The notes beneath the pieces are model-generated. The model made no database searches and had not been told where the DNA came from. It saw nothing but the letters and a program-made list of their open reading frames with translations. Below, piece after piece: positions 18,242-26,514 of a DNA stretch of 64,000 bases. Made by a program: the position numbers and the translations under genes. Position 1 is the stretch's first letter, and the number at the start of each line of letters is the position of its first letter. Origin of the DNA: CAWCKS01 sp963763485 (GTDB lineage Bacteria; Pseudomonadota; Alphaproteobacteria; Rhizobiales; Xanthobacteraceae); assembly GCA_963763485.1 (NCBI GenBank), contig CAVXOW010000004.1:372001-436000 (forward strand), read 5' to 3'.

Positions 18242-19492
18242 CTATCGGGCCGCCAGCACGGGTGGCGGTGACATCGGCTTGAGCAGTGCGAACGCCACCT
18301 GGATAATGCCGGCAGTCAACCCAACGGCAGCGCCAAAGCGCCAGGCGAGCCCGTAGGAGCCTGTCGCGTCAAAGACGAGACCACCGCCATAGGCGCCCAG
18401 AAAACTGCCGAGCTGATGGCTCGAGAACGCGATGCCGGCGATCATCGCCTGCCAGCGCAGGCCGAACATCTCCACGATCGCCCCCGAGACCAGCGGCGAC
18501 ACGCCGAGCCACAGAAAGCCCATCAAGCCCGAGAACACCAGCGTCGTGGTCGCCGTCGGCGGCGTCATGAAATACCAGGCGAGAATCAGCGAGCGCGAGA
18601 TGTACATGCCGCCGAGCAGCGCCTGCTTGTTCCAGCGGCCGCCGGCCCAGCCGAAGAACAGGCTGCCGAGCACGTTGAAGCCGCCGATCACGCCGAGCGA
18701 TTCCGCTGATAGCATCGGGTCCATGCCGCAGATCGCGAGATAGGACGGCAGGTGCGTGGTCAGGAAGATCAACTGCATGCCGCAGACGAAATAGGCAGAT
18801 GTCATCACCATGAAGGACGGGTTGGCGAAGGCGGCGCGCACGGCCGTTCCGGCGCTCGCCTTGTCGATGTCGGTCGCGCCCTCGTGCGCCGTCACGGGAA
18901 TCTTGTCGACGCGACCGGAAATCCATGCCGCCGGGATCAGCAGGACCGCGATCGCGCAGAAGCCGAAAATGCCGATGCGCCAGCCGAAATCCTGCGACAG
19001 CACCTGCCCGACGGGAGCTGCGATCATCGCGCCGAGCGAGCCTGCCGCCGAGACGATGCCGAGCACGGTCGAGCGCAGCGCGTTCGAGACCGCGCGTGAC
19101 GCCACCGAATTCGCGATCGCCGCCGCCGTGCACGACAGCGAGATGCCGATCAGCACGCCAGCGCCGATCAGAATGCCGACGAATCCATGGGCCGACGCGA
19201 GCGTCGCGAGGCCGGCGACATAAAGCAGTGCGCCGGCCAGCATGACCGGACGGAAGCCGAAGCGGTCGGTCAATCCACCGGCGACCGGCTGCAGGAAGCC
19301 CCAGGCGAGATTTTGCACAGCGACGGCGAGCGTGAAATTGGAGACGGTGATGCCGATGTCGTGGGTCAGGGGCTGCAGGAAGATGCCAAGGCTCTGACGC
19401 AGGCCCATGCTGACGCTGAGCAACAGCGACGCTGCGATCAGGATCGCCAGCGCCGGCCGCAAGGCCTTGAGATTTGAAGTCAGGGACGACAT
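18242..19492 (-). CDS. MFS transporter
   Basis: A 416-residue, about 12-segment major facilitator. Recognisable parts are GLTDRFGFRPVMLAGALLY (motif A between segments 2 and 3), a long hydrophilic central loop (WISGRVDKIPVTAHEGATD) and LGSLFFGWAGGRWNKQALLGG in the second half. The ATG at 19492 gives MSSLTSNLKALRPALAILIAA. It is divergent from the TetR gene and two matching palindromes lie in the shared promoter region, so the pump or importer is probably repressed by that regulator. The substrate is unknown; the oxalate/formate-like subgroup is one possibility. Confidence 0.88.
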   Translation of the reverse strand: MSSLTSNLKALRPALAILIAASLLLSVSMGLRQSLGIFLQPLTHDIGITVSNFTLAVAVQNLAWGFLQPVAGGLTDRFGFRPVMLAGALLYVAGLATLASAHGFVGILIGAGVLIGISLSCTAAAIANSVASRAVSNALRSTVLGIVSAAGSLGAMIAAPVGQVLSQDFGWRIGIFGFCAIAVLLIPAAWISGRVDKIPVTAHEGATDIDKASAGTAVRAAFANPSFMVMTSAYFVCGMQLIFLTTHLPSYLAICGMDPMLSAESLGVIGGFNVLGSLFFGWAGGRWNKQALLGGMYISRSLILAWYFMTPPTATTTLVFSGLMGFLWLGVSPLVSGAIVEMFGLRWQAMIAGIAFSSHQLGSFLGAYGGGLVFDATGSYGLAWRFGAAVGLTAGIIQVAFALLKPMSPPPVLAAR

Positions 19493-19638
19493 CGAATGGT
19501 TGCTCCCATCTCTTGTTGGGCGTGAGCTTTGGCGGTGCGCGAAATTGCCATGGCGGCCCAGGGACCGAAACGGCATAGTTCCCTCGATACCGGACGAACA
19601 CAAATTCGAGGATCACGCCACCACGAATTCAGACTTGA

Positions 19639-19656
19639 TTACACAGATCGGTGTAA
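19639..19656. promoter_or_regulatory. Putative TetR operator 1
   Basis: TTACACAGATCGGTGTAA is an 18-base near-perfect inverted repeat in the divergent region between the MFS and TetR genes. Its core CACAGAT matches the second site at 19697-19712; the centres are 57 bases apart. Confidence 0.7.
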
Positions 19657-19696
19657 CTAATCTCTCCCCTGCACCCGCGCCTGTCAAGCTGCAAAG

Positions 19697-19712
19697 TACA
19701 CAGATCTGTGTA
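19697..19712. promoter_or_regulatory. Putative TetR operator 2
   Basis: TACACAGATCTGTGTA is a perfect 16-base palindrome ending four bases before the tetR ATG at 19716. It would block transcription or translation start of the regulator itself when bound, consistent with autoregulation. Confidence 0.75.
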
Positions 19713-19715
19713 ACG

Positions 19716-20330
19716 ATGACTGCATCACCCGCAAAGCTGCCGATGAAGCAGCGCATTCTCGCCACCGCCGACCGGCTGTTCTACCAGCACGGCATCCAGG
19801 CGGTCGGCGTCGACACCATTGCCGCCGAGGTCGGGATCAGCAAGCGTACGCTGTACAACCACTTCCCGTGCAAGAACGACCTGATCGCCGCCTACCTGAC
19901 TGGCCGCTCCGATCCGGCGCCGCCGTCCGACAAGCCGCCGGCGGAGCAAATCCTGCGCAATTTCGACCGGCTGGAGCGCGCCTTTGCGACGCCCGATTTC
20001 CGCGGGTGCCCGTTCGTCAATGCCATCGGCGAGCTCGGCGACAGCGCCGGCGCCGAGATCAAGCGGATCGCGCGCGACTTCAAGGAAGGCCGCCGCGCGT
20101 GGTTTCGCGATCGCCTGCGCGAACTGAAAGTTGCCAATGCCGCGGAGCTCGCCACCCAGCTCGCGATCCTGGTCGACGGCGCGATTGCGGCCAATGTCGT
20201 GCGCGGCGACAAGTCGGCCGCGCGCGTCGCCAGGCAGACCGCGCGTCTGCTGCTGCGTGAGGCGGGGGTGAAATTGGAAGAGAATTCAACATCGCCAAGG
20301 TCGACGGCGACGCGCAAGCCGCGACGCTGA
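19716..20330 (+). CDS. TetR/AcrR family transcriptional regulator
   Basis: A 204-residue repressor with the N-terminal TetR helix-turn-helix (MKQRILATADRLFYQHGI, VDTIAAEVGISKRTLYNHF). The ligand-binding C-terminal half includes GCPFVNAIGELGD, a motif shared with a group of TetR proteins controlling detoxification genes. It is divergent from the MFS gene with two palindromic operators between them. The ATG at 19716 is chosen because upstream residues in the same frame antisense the MFS gene and include no regulator-like sequence. Confidence 0.9.
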   Translation: MTASPAKLPMKQRILATADRLFYQHGIQAVGVDTIAAEVGISKRTLYNHFPCKNDLIAAYLTGRSDPAPPSDKPPAEQILRNFDRLERAFATPDFRGCPFVNAIGELGDSAGAEIKRIARDFKEGRRAWFRDRLRELKVANAAELATQLAILVDGAIAANVVRGDKSAARVARQTARLLLREAGVKLEENSTSPRSTATRKPRR

Positions 20331-20337
20331 CTCAATC

Positions 20338-20436
20338 GTCATTCCGGGGCATCGCGAAGCGATAAGCCCGAAATCCATAACCACGACAGGGAGTACGGAT
20401 CCCGGGCCTGCGCCTTACGGCGCATCCCGGAATGAC
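20338..20436. repeat. Palindromic intergenic repeat (GTCATTCCGGG family)
   Basis: GTCATTCCGGGGC at one end and GCATCCCGGAATGAC at the other form terminal inverted repeats. The middle holds ATCGCGAAGCGAT, CCATAACCACGACAGGGAG and TGCGCCTTACGGCGCA hairpins. It lies between tetR and the pleD stop codon. This resembles repeat families seen throughout Bradyrhizobium chromosomes. Confidence 0.75.
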
Positions 20437-20463
20437 AATCACCGAATCTGATCACTTGGAATA

Positions 20464-21837
20464 TTACGCCGCCGCGGAGACCACGCGATTGCGGCCATCG
20501 CGCTTGGCGCGATAGAGCGCCTGGTCGGCGCGTTTCAATACGTCCGCAATCAGCTCGCCCTTCGTATCGAGGGTTGCAAGCCCGATCGAGATCGTCACGT
20601 CGAGGCGACTATTGCCCGAATTGACGCTGAAGGGATTTGACGCGATCGCACGACGGATGCGCTCGGCGACCATCCCGGCAACGCCGAGATCGGTCTCCGG
20701 CATCACCACGACAAACTCCTCGCCGCCGTAGCGACAGGCGAGATCGATGCCGCGGATCGATTTGCGGATACGCACCGCGAACTCGCGCAGCACGTCGTCG
20801 CCGGCGTCATGACCATATCCGTCATTGATCGACTTGAAGTAGTCGATGTCGATCATCATCAGCGCCAGCGGTTTTGCGCGCGCGCTCGCCTGTTCGGCCA
20901 ACGTCGCAAGATGGCTCTCCATGTAACGACGGTTGTAGAGCCCGGTCAGCGCGTCGGTGATCGCGGCCTCGATGGAGTTCTGCACGTTGTCGCGCAATTG
21001 ATCGGTATAGCGGCGCTTGCGAATTTGGGTGCGGGCGCGCGCCAGAAGTTCGTTCTTGTCGACCGGACGCAGCAGGTAATCGTTGACGCCGATTTCGAGG
21101 CCGCGCAGCAGCCGCACGTTGTTGTCGGCGTCGGAGATAGCGAGGATCGGCATATGCCGGGTGCGTTCAAGCGAACGCGCCTGGCTGCACAGTCTGAGCC
21201 CGTCGAAATTGTCGAGGCTCAGGGAGACGATCAACAGGTCGTAGTTTCCTTCAGCAGCATGAAACAGCGCATCGGCCGGGTTCGTCTCGACGTCGACATG
21301 ATGCTCGGTGGCAAGCAACGGCGCGAGCCGCTCGTAGGACGACGGCCGGTCGTCGACCAGAAGAATGCGCCCGCCCTTGCCTTGATCGGCGACGGCGTCG
21401 CGCTCCGGGCGCTGGATACCGATCTCGAGCGAGGTGATCGCACGCATGCGCAGCTCGTCGGTCATCATCTTGAGCCGAGTCAGCGAGCGGACGCGGGCGA
21501 TCAGCACGATGTCGGAGACCGGCTTGGTGAGAAAATCGTCGGCGCCGGCCTCAAGCCCGCGCACGCGGTCGGCGGGGCTGTCGAGCGCGGTGACCATGAC
21601 GACCGGAACGAAGTGCGTCACCGGATTGGCTTTCAGGCGGCGACAGACCTCGAAGCCGTCCATATCGGGCATCATCACGTCGAGCAGCACGATGTCGCAT
21701 TCGCCGCGCTCACAGATTGCGAGCGCCTCCGTGCCGCAGGACGCCGTGACAACATCAAAATATTCGGCCGACAGCCGCGCCTCGAGAAGCTTCACATTGG
21801 CGGGTACATCGTCGACAACCAGAATACGCGCTGACAT
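20464..21837 (-). CDS. pleD: Response regulator / diguanylate cyclase PleD
   Basis: PleD makes cyclic di-GMP when phosphorylated and drives the swarmer-to-stalked style transition. The 457-residue protein has a first receiver with Asp53 (LLDVMMPDMDG), a second receiver in which the phospho-Asp position reads Ser (LLIVSLSLDNFDG), as expected for a dimerisation adaptor, and a C-terminal GGDEF domain (TDALTGLYNRRYMESHL, RYGGEEFVVVMP). RGID upstream of GGEEF is an RxxD inhibitory site for product feedback. The gene lies 11 bases downstream of divK on the same strand. Confidence 0.96.
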   Translation of the reverse strand: MSARILVVDDVPANVKLLEARLSAEYFDVVTASCGTEALAICERGECDIVLLDVMMPDMDGFEVCRRLKANPVTHFVPVVMVTALDSPADRVRGLEAGADDFLTKPVSDIVLIARVRSLTRLKMMTDELRMRAITSLEIGIQRPERDAVADQGKGGRILLVDDRPSSYERLAPLLATEHHVDVETNPADALFHAAEGNYDLLIVSLSLDNFDGLRLCSQARSLERTRHMPILAISDADNNVRLLRGLEIGVNDYLLRPVDKNELLARARTQIRKRRYTDQLRDNVQNSIEAAITDALTGLYNRRYMESHLATLAEQASARAKPLALMMIDIDYFKSINDGYGHDAGDDVLREFAVRIRKSIRGIDLACRYGGEEFVVVMPETDLGVAGMVAERIRRAIASNPFSVNSGNSRLDVTISIGLATLDTKGELIADVLKRADQALYRAKRDGRNRVVSAAA

Positions 21838-21848
21838 CACACACTTCC

Positions 21849-22214
21849 CTAGCCGATGAACCGCCTGACGGTCTCGATGAACTTCCCAACCGAGATCGGC
21901 TTTGACAGATAGGCCTCGCAACCACCTTCGCGAATTCGCTCCTCGTCACCCTTCATCGCAAACGCGGTCACCGCAACGATCGGCGTCGTGCGCAGCTCGG
22001 GATCGTTCTTGATCCAGCGGGTGACATCGAGCCCTGAAACTTCAGGCAGCTGAATGTCCATCAGGATCAAGTCGGGACGATGGACGCGAACGAGGCTGAG
22101 CGCTTCCGCGCCCTTGTTGGTACCGACGGTCCGATAGCCGTGCGCCTCCAACAAGTCGCGAAAGAGCTTCATGTTCAGCTCGTTGTCTTCCACGATAAGG
22201 ACGGTTTTTGCCAT
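21849..22214 (-). CDS. divK: Single-domain response regulator DivK
   Basis: DivK is a 121-residue receiver-only protein that relays phosphate among the PleC/DivJ kinases and controls CtrA and cell-pole identity. The sequence shows VLIVEDNELNMKLFRDLLEAHGY, phospho-acceptor Asp53 in LILMDIQLPEVSG and the conserved Lys in AYLSKPI. It lies immediately upstream of pleD, the same order as in Caulobacter. The ATG at 22214 is preceded by GAGAGAGGGACGG. Confidence 0.96.
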   Translation of the reverse strand: MAKTVLIVEDNELNMKLFRDLLEAHGYRTVGTNKGAEALSLVRVHRPDLILMDIQLPEVSGLDVTRWIKNDPELRTTPIVAVTAFAMKGDEERIREGGCEAYLSKPISVGKFIETVRRFIG

Positions 22215-22333
22215 CCGTCCCTCTCTCTTCGGAAATTGGTGGGCATTCAGCGGCCCAATTCGCCACGCCAGAAAGACTCGGGCATGATAATTCAAAATAA
22301 AAGCGATAGGTTACGGAAAGGCAAAGATCAGCA

Positions 22334-22633
22334 ATGAAAGCCCGTGCTAACGATGTCCGGCAAGTTGCTGAAACTGTGGCAATTCAGGCGCTTTCGTACC
22401 TCGCCGCGGAACCCGCTCGGCTGGGCCGGTTCCTGGCCGAAACCGGGCTTGGGCCCGAGACCTTGCGGGGGGCGGCAAAGTCGCCCGAATTCCTCGTCAG
22501 CGTGCTGGATTTCGTCCTGAGCGATGAGAATCTCGTCAAAGAATTTGCCGCCGCCAGCGAGCTGAAGCCGTCGACCGTAGGTGCCGCGCGCGAAGCGCTG
22601 GGCGGCCCAAGCTGGGAGCACGATGTACCTTGA
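22334..22633 (+). CDS. DUF3572 family protein
   Basis: A 99-residue, probably helical protein (VAIQALSYLAAEPARLGRFL, SVLDFVLSDENLV) matching DUF3572. It is divergent from divK, and its stop overlaps the start of dinB by four bases, so the two are translationally coupled. No catalytic motif is visible. Confidence 0.82.
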   Translation: MKARANDVRQVAETVAIQALSYLAAEPARLGRFLAETGLGPETLRGAAKSPEFLVSVLDFVLSDENLVKEFAAASELKPSTVGAAREALGGPSWEHDVP

Positions 22634-23904
22634 GCGTAACCACCTCGCGCAGCCCGGGGTTCTGCCGCGATTGCCTTGAAGCGGCCGGCTTGGCCGTGCG
22701 CTGTGAGCACTGCGGCTCGCCGCGGCTGGTGCGGCACGCTTCGCTGGCCTCGCTCGCGATCGCTCACATCGACTGCGACGCGTTCTACGCGACCGTTGAG
22801 AAGCGCGACAACCCCGCGCTCGCCGACAAGCCCGTCGTGATCGGAGGCGGCAAGCGCGGCGTCGTCTCGGCGGCGTGCTACGTCGCTCGCACTTACGGCG
22901 TCCGGTCGGCAATGCCGATGTTCAAGGCCTACGCGCTGTGCCCTCACCTCACCGTCGTTCCGCCAGACATGCAAAAGTATGTCCGTGTCGGCCGCCAGGT
23001 CCGCCAGGCGATGCTGGCGCTGACACCGCTGGTCGAGCCGCTGTCGATCGACGAGGCCTTTCTCGACCTGTCGGGCACCGAGCTGATGCACCACGCGATG
23101 CCGGCGCTGACGCTGGCGCGCTTTGCCCGCGAAATCGAAAAGACCATCGGGATCACGATCTCGGTCGGGCTGTCGTGCAACAAGTTCCTCGCCAAGATTG
23201 CGAGCGACCTCGACAAGCCGCGCGGCTTTGCCGTGCTCGACCAGAGCGACGGCTTTGCGCTTTTGACCAACAAGCCGGTCAGCTTCATCTTCGGCGTCGG
23301 GCCGGCGTTCGAGCGCGAGCTGAACAAGTTCGGCTATCGCGTGGTCGGCGATCTGCAACGTGCCGACGAGACCGAACTGATGAAGCAGTTTGGCCCTGAG
23401 GGGCGCAGGCTGTGGCGGCTTGCCCGCGGCATTGACGATCGCAAGGTCGATCCCGAGCGCGACGCAAAAACGGTGTCCGCCGAAACCACGTTCGAGACCG
23501 ACCACGCCGATTTCGCGACGCTCGAGCAGATCCTGTGGCGGCTTGCGGAAAAGGTTTCCGGCCGGCTCAAGGCGAGCAATCTCTCGGGCAAGACCGTCAC
23601 GCTGAAACTGAAGACCGCCGACTTCAAGCAGCGCACCCGCGCGCAATCGATCGAGCAGCCGACGCAATTGGCCGACAAGATCTTTCGCACCGCGCGGCCG
23701 CTGCTGGCGAAGGAAATCGACGGCACCGCATTTCGCCTGATCGGCGTCGGGGTCAGTGCGCTGCATACCACCTCAGGTCCGGACGAGTCCGACCTGATCG
23801 ATCATCGCTCGGCGAAGGCGGAATATGCGATGGACGACCTGCGCAAGAAGTTCGGCAAGGATGCGGTCGTGAAGGGCATCACGTTCAAAGGGGCGAACAG
23901 CTAG
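22630..23904 (+). CDS. dinB: DNA polymerase IV (Y family)
   Basis: Error-prone translesion polymerase. The 424-residue protein has catalytic motifs AHIDCDAFYATVE (metal-binding Asp) and LSIDEAFLDLSG (Asp-Glu), thumb HhH segments (FIFGVGPAFERELNKFGY) and a little-finger domain. An N-terminal extension of about 40 residues with two CxxC pairs (FCRDC, CEHC) probably binds zinc, a feature of some alphaproteobacterial DinB proteins. The start is TTG at 22630, overlapping the TGA of the DUF3572 gene. No clear LexA site was seen upstream of the pair. Confidence 0.94.
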   Translation: MSVTTSRSPGFCRDCLEAAGLAVRCEHCGSPRLVRHASLASLAIAHIDCDAFYATVEKRDNPALADKPVVIGGGKRGVVSAACYVARTYGVRSAMPMFKAYALCPHLTVVPPDMQKYVRVGRQVRQAMLALTPLVEPLSIDEAFLDLSGTELMHHAMPALTLARFAREIEKTIGITISVGLSCNKFLAKIASDLDKPRGFAVLDQSDGFALLTNKPVSFIFGVGPAFERELNKFGYRVVGDLQRADETELMKQFGPEGRRLWRLARGIDDRKVDPERDAKTVSAETTFETDHADFATLEQILWRLAEKVSGRLKASNLSGKTVTLKLKTADFKQRTRAQSIEQPTQLADKIFRTARPLLAKEIDGTAFRLIGVGVSALHTTSGPDESDLIDHRSAKAEYAMDDLRKKFGKDAVVKGITFKGANS

Positions 23905-23927
23905 CTCGTTGTCGTTGGCGCGCACGC

Positions 23928-24033
23928 GGAAACCCATAACCCCGGTGCTGATGATATCGCTCGGCTGGTCGAATGACCTTCCGTCTATTCGCTGCTGCTG
24001 CCGCGTATGGGTACTCGCGTTCGCGAGGACGAC
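23928..24033. repeat. Degenerate palindromic intergenic repeat
   Basis: AAACCCATAACCCC near the left end and GTATGGGT plus CGCGTTCGCG near the right end give imperfect inverted symmetry, resembling the CCATAACC-bearing repeats of this genus (compare 20338-20436). It fills most of the gap between the convergent dinB and eipB genes. Confidence 0.45.
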
Positions 24034-24040
24034 CAAAAAA

Positions 24041-24919
24041 TCACTTGCACGGCTTCGCGGTCTTGATGTCGAACTTGCTCATCGCGCCGCCGATCACGAA
24101 ATCGTTGAAGTCGAGCTTCAACGCGCGCGACACGCCGTTCTCATAAAGCTCGAACGACATCGCGTATTCCGGAGTCTGCTCGCCGGCGTCCTCGCGGGCC
24201 GCCTTGTCGTAATAGCTCACCGTCACCGGCCACCTGGCCAGGCTCTTGAGCGTATCGGTCTCGGTACCGACATCAGGCTTTACCGGCGCACGATCGCCAG
24301 GGATCGACTGACCGATGACGGTCAGCGTGTGAAACACCTTCTGACCGTCCTCGGAGCCGTCATAGACGTCGAGTTCAAGCAGCGATTTTCCGTCGCGCGC
24401 CGCATCGATGATCTTCCTGACCTGTTCGGTCGGGAACACGATGTCCTTGCCGATCGTGAACGTCCTGGCCGACGGCTGCTTCAGCTTCACGGTGACAGTA
24501 TCGCCGGTCCGCTCGGCGGATCCATCGACGTTTGACGTCTCGACCTGATCGGTCACGGTCGAGATATGAAAGCGATAAGTCTTTCCGGTCGCGTCTTCCC
24601 AGCTGGTTGAGCGCATGTCCGAGACCTTGGACTTGCCGCCCTCGGTATCGACCTGCGAGACCTGCCGGAAATCCGTTGTGTAGCCTTCACACTCGCTGCC
24701 GGTGAAACTGTAGAGAATGCGCCCGGAGGCGCCATCAACGGCCGGATTGCGGCGCGATTTCAGGAGCGAGAGATCGTAGGCCGCCTGATGCGCCAGAAAC
24801 GGCACGGCCGGCGCAGCGACAGCCTGTTGGCTTGCGCCGAGAGAAAAAGCGACGCCAAGGCCCGCGCACAGGCTGAGCGCGAGGTTGCGCGAATTTACCG
24901 GACGCAATGACGTCGTCAT
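24041..24919 (-). CDS. eipB: Cell-envelope integrity protein EipB (DUF1849)
   Basis: EipB is a periplasmic spiral beta-barrel protein needed for envelope stability in Brucella. The 292-residue product has a signal peptide (NLALSLCAGLGVAFSLGASQQAVA), the family's AAYDLSL segment and two cysteines placed like the Brucella disulfide: Cys77 in GSECEGY and Cys291 in KPCK near the C-terminus. The ATG at 24919 begins the signal peptide; the frame is open upstream but without a plausible leader. The partner EipA is not in the window. Confidence 0.88.
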   Translation of the reverse strand: MTTSLRPVNSRNLALSLCAGLGVAFSLGASQQAVAAPAVPFLAHQAAYDLSLLKSRRNPAVDGASGRILYSFTGSECEGYTTDFRQVSQVDTEGGKSKVSDMRSTSWEDATGKTYRFHISTVTDQVETSNVDGSAERTGDTVTVKLKQPSARTFTIGKDIVFPTEQVRKIIDAARDGKSLLELDVYDGSEDGQKVFHTLTVIGQSIPGDRAPVKPDVGTETDTLKSLARWPVTVSYYDKAAREDAGEQTPEYAMSFELYENGVSRALKLDFNDFVIGGAMSKFDIKTAKPCK

Positions 24920-25092
24920 GAAGGCTCCAAAACTGATTCGGGTCACAATATCAGCGCCCGCGACCACGGCAACGCCGGCCGGTGGTCTGCTGGCCGCGAG
25001 AACAGCGGCTTGCATGTCAGAGCTTGTTGGGCAAAAGATGGCAGGATAATTCAGCCCGTTCAACCAGATGTGAAGCCTTAAGGATCAAAGAC

Positions 25093-25560
25093 ATGCCGGG
25101 TACCGTCGAGCAAAAGCTGGCCTCCCTGGGAGTGACCTTGCACACCCCGCCAAGCCCCGTCGCCAACTACGTTCCGTTCGTGCGCACCGGGAACCTGCTC
25201 GTGGTGTCCGGCCAGGTCTGCAACGGGCCGGACGGCAAGCTGGTCGCGAAGGGCAAGCTCGGCGCCAATGTCGGCCTTGAGCAAGGGGTGGCTGGCGCCC
25301 GCGCCTGCGCGGTGAACCTGCTGTCGCAGGTCAAGGCCGCACTCGGCGATCTCGACAAGGTCGTGCGCGTCGTGCGCGTCGGCGGCTTTGTGAATTCGTC
25401 ACCCGACTTCCTCGACGGGCCAAAAGTGCTTAACGGCGCCTCCGACCTGTTCGTCGCCGCGTTTGGTGACAAGGGCAAGCATGCGCGGACCACCGTCGGC
25501 GTTGCGGCACTGCCCGCGGATGCCGCGGTCGAGGTCGAAGCGATGTTCGAAGTCAGCTGA
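25093..25560 (+). CDS. RidA family protein
   Basis: A 155-residue member of the RidA/YjgF fold (PSPVANYVPFVRTGNLLVVSGQV, NLLSQVKAALGDLDKVVRVVRVGGFVNSSPDF, HARTTVGVAALPADAAVEVE). Canonical RidA proteins hydrolyse reactive enamine intermediates using an Arg in the RxxVxVxxLP segment; here that segment is ARTTVGVAALP, so the Arg is present. This longer subgroup is less well characterised. AAGGA lies before the ATG. The glycerophosphodiesterase gene follows 14 bases after the stop. Confidence 0.88.
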   Translation: MPGTVEQKLASLGVTLHTPPSPVANYVPFVRTGNLLVVSGQVCNGPDGKLVAKGKLGANVGLEQGVAGARACAVNLLSQVKAALGDLDKVVRVVRVGGFVNSSPDFLDGPKVLNGASDLFVAAFGDKGKHARTTVGVAALPADAAVEVEAMFEVS

Positions 25561-25574
25561 CGCGTGGCAGCATC

Positions 25575-26327
25575 TTGGCGGCACCTGACTGGCTGACGAC
25601 GCGCCCGGTCGCACACCGCGGCCTGCACGACATCAAACGCGGCATCGTCGAGAACATGCCCGGCGCGATCGATGCGGCGATCGCCGGTCGTTTCTGCATC
25701 GAGGTCGACGTGCAGCTCACCAGGGACGGCGACGCCGTCGTGCATCACGACGACAAGCTCGGCCGTCTCAATGAAGGCAGTGCAGCGCTGACCGAACTCA
25801 CGGCAAGCGAACTGAAGGCGGTCAAGTTCAAGGACACGCCTGAACAGATGATGACGCTGCGCGACCTGCTCGACCGTGTCGCCGGTCGCGCCGGTCTCGT
25901 AATCGAGATCAAGAGCCACTATGACGGCGACCGCAAAATCGTGCAGCGGACCGCTGAGCTCCTGTCGTCCTATTCAGGGCCGGCAGTGACGATGTCGTTC
26001 GATCCCGACCAGCTCATGACGTTGAAAGAAATCGCGCCAAACCTGCCGCGCGGCATTGTCGCCGAGCGTGACTATTACAAGGATTCCTACTGGAACAAGC
26101 TGACATCGGCGCAGAAGCACGGCATGACAGCCTTGCGTCACGCATTCCGCACCCAGCCAGATTTCGTCGCCTACCGGGTCGATGATCTCCCTGCGCCTGC
26201 CCCCTGGTTCGCACGCAACATTTTTGGCCGGCCGCTGTTGGCCTGGACCGTCCGCAACCAAGATCAGCGTGCACGCGCTGGCCGCCATGCCGACCAGATC
26301 ATTTTCGAGGGCTTTCGGCCGGAGTAA
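25575..26327 (+). CDS. Glycerophosphodiester phosphodiesterase
   Basis: The 250-residue TIM-barrel protein carries the GDPD catalytic set: AHRG (about residues 13-16), EVDVQLTRDGDAVVHHDDKLGR (Glu, Asp and His) and LVIEIKSH. It hydrolyses glycerophosphodiesters to sn-glycerol-3-phosphate and an alcohol, recycling lipid head groups. No signal peptide is seen, so it acts in the cytosol. The start is a TTG at 25575, chosen because the conserved APDWLTTRPVAHRG follows at once; no ATG is in a suitable place. Confidence 0.9.
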   Translation: MAAPDWLTTRPVAHRGLHDIKRGIVENMPGAIDAAIAGRFCIEVDVQLTRDGDAVVHHDDKLGRLNEGSAALTELTASELKAVKFKDTPEQMMTLRDLLDRVAGRAGLVIEIKSHYDGDRKIVQRTAELLSSYSGPAVTMSFDPDQLMTLKEIAPNLPRGIVAERDYYKDSYWNKLTSAQKHGMTALRHAFRTQPDFVAYRVDDLPAPAPWFARNIFGRPLLAWTVRNQDQRARAGRHADQIIFEGFRPE

Positions 26328-26514
26328 TTTTGGTCCCGCAAATCAAGTTGTTGGGGTCTCCTCGTGTCCTGGTCGATCGCTTCCGTCGCGCCCTGGTTGC
26401 GCAGCCTTGTCAATGGTCGGGGCCATGTTGATAGGAGACATGTTGAACTCGAGACATGGCGCCGAGCCGTCGTGCTCTGTTACACTGGTTCCGCAACCAC
26501 CCCATTTGGCGCTG

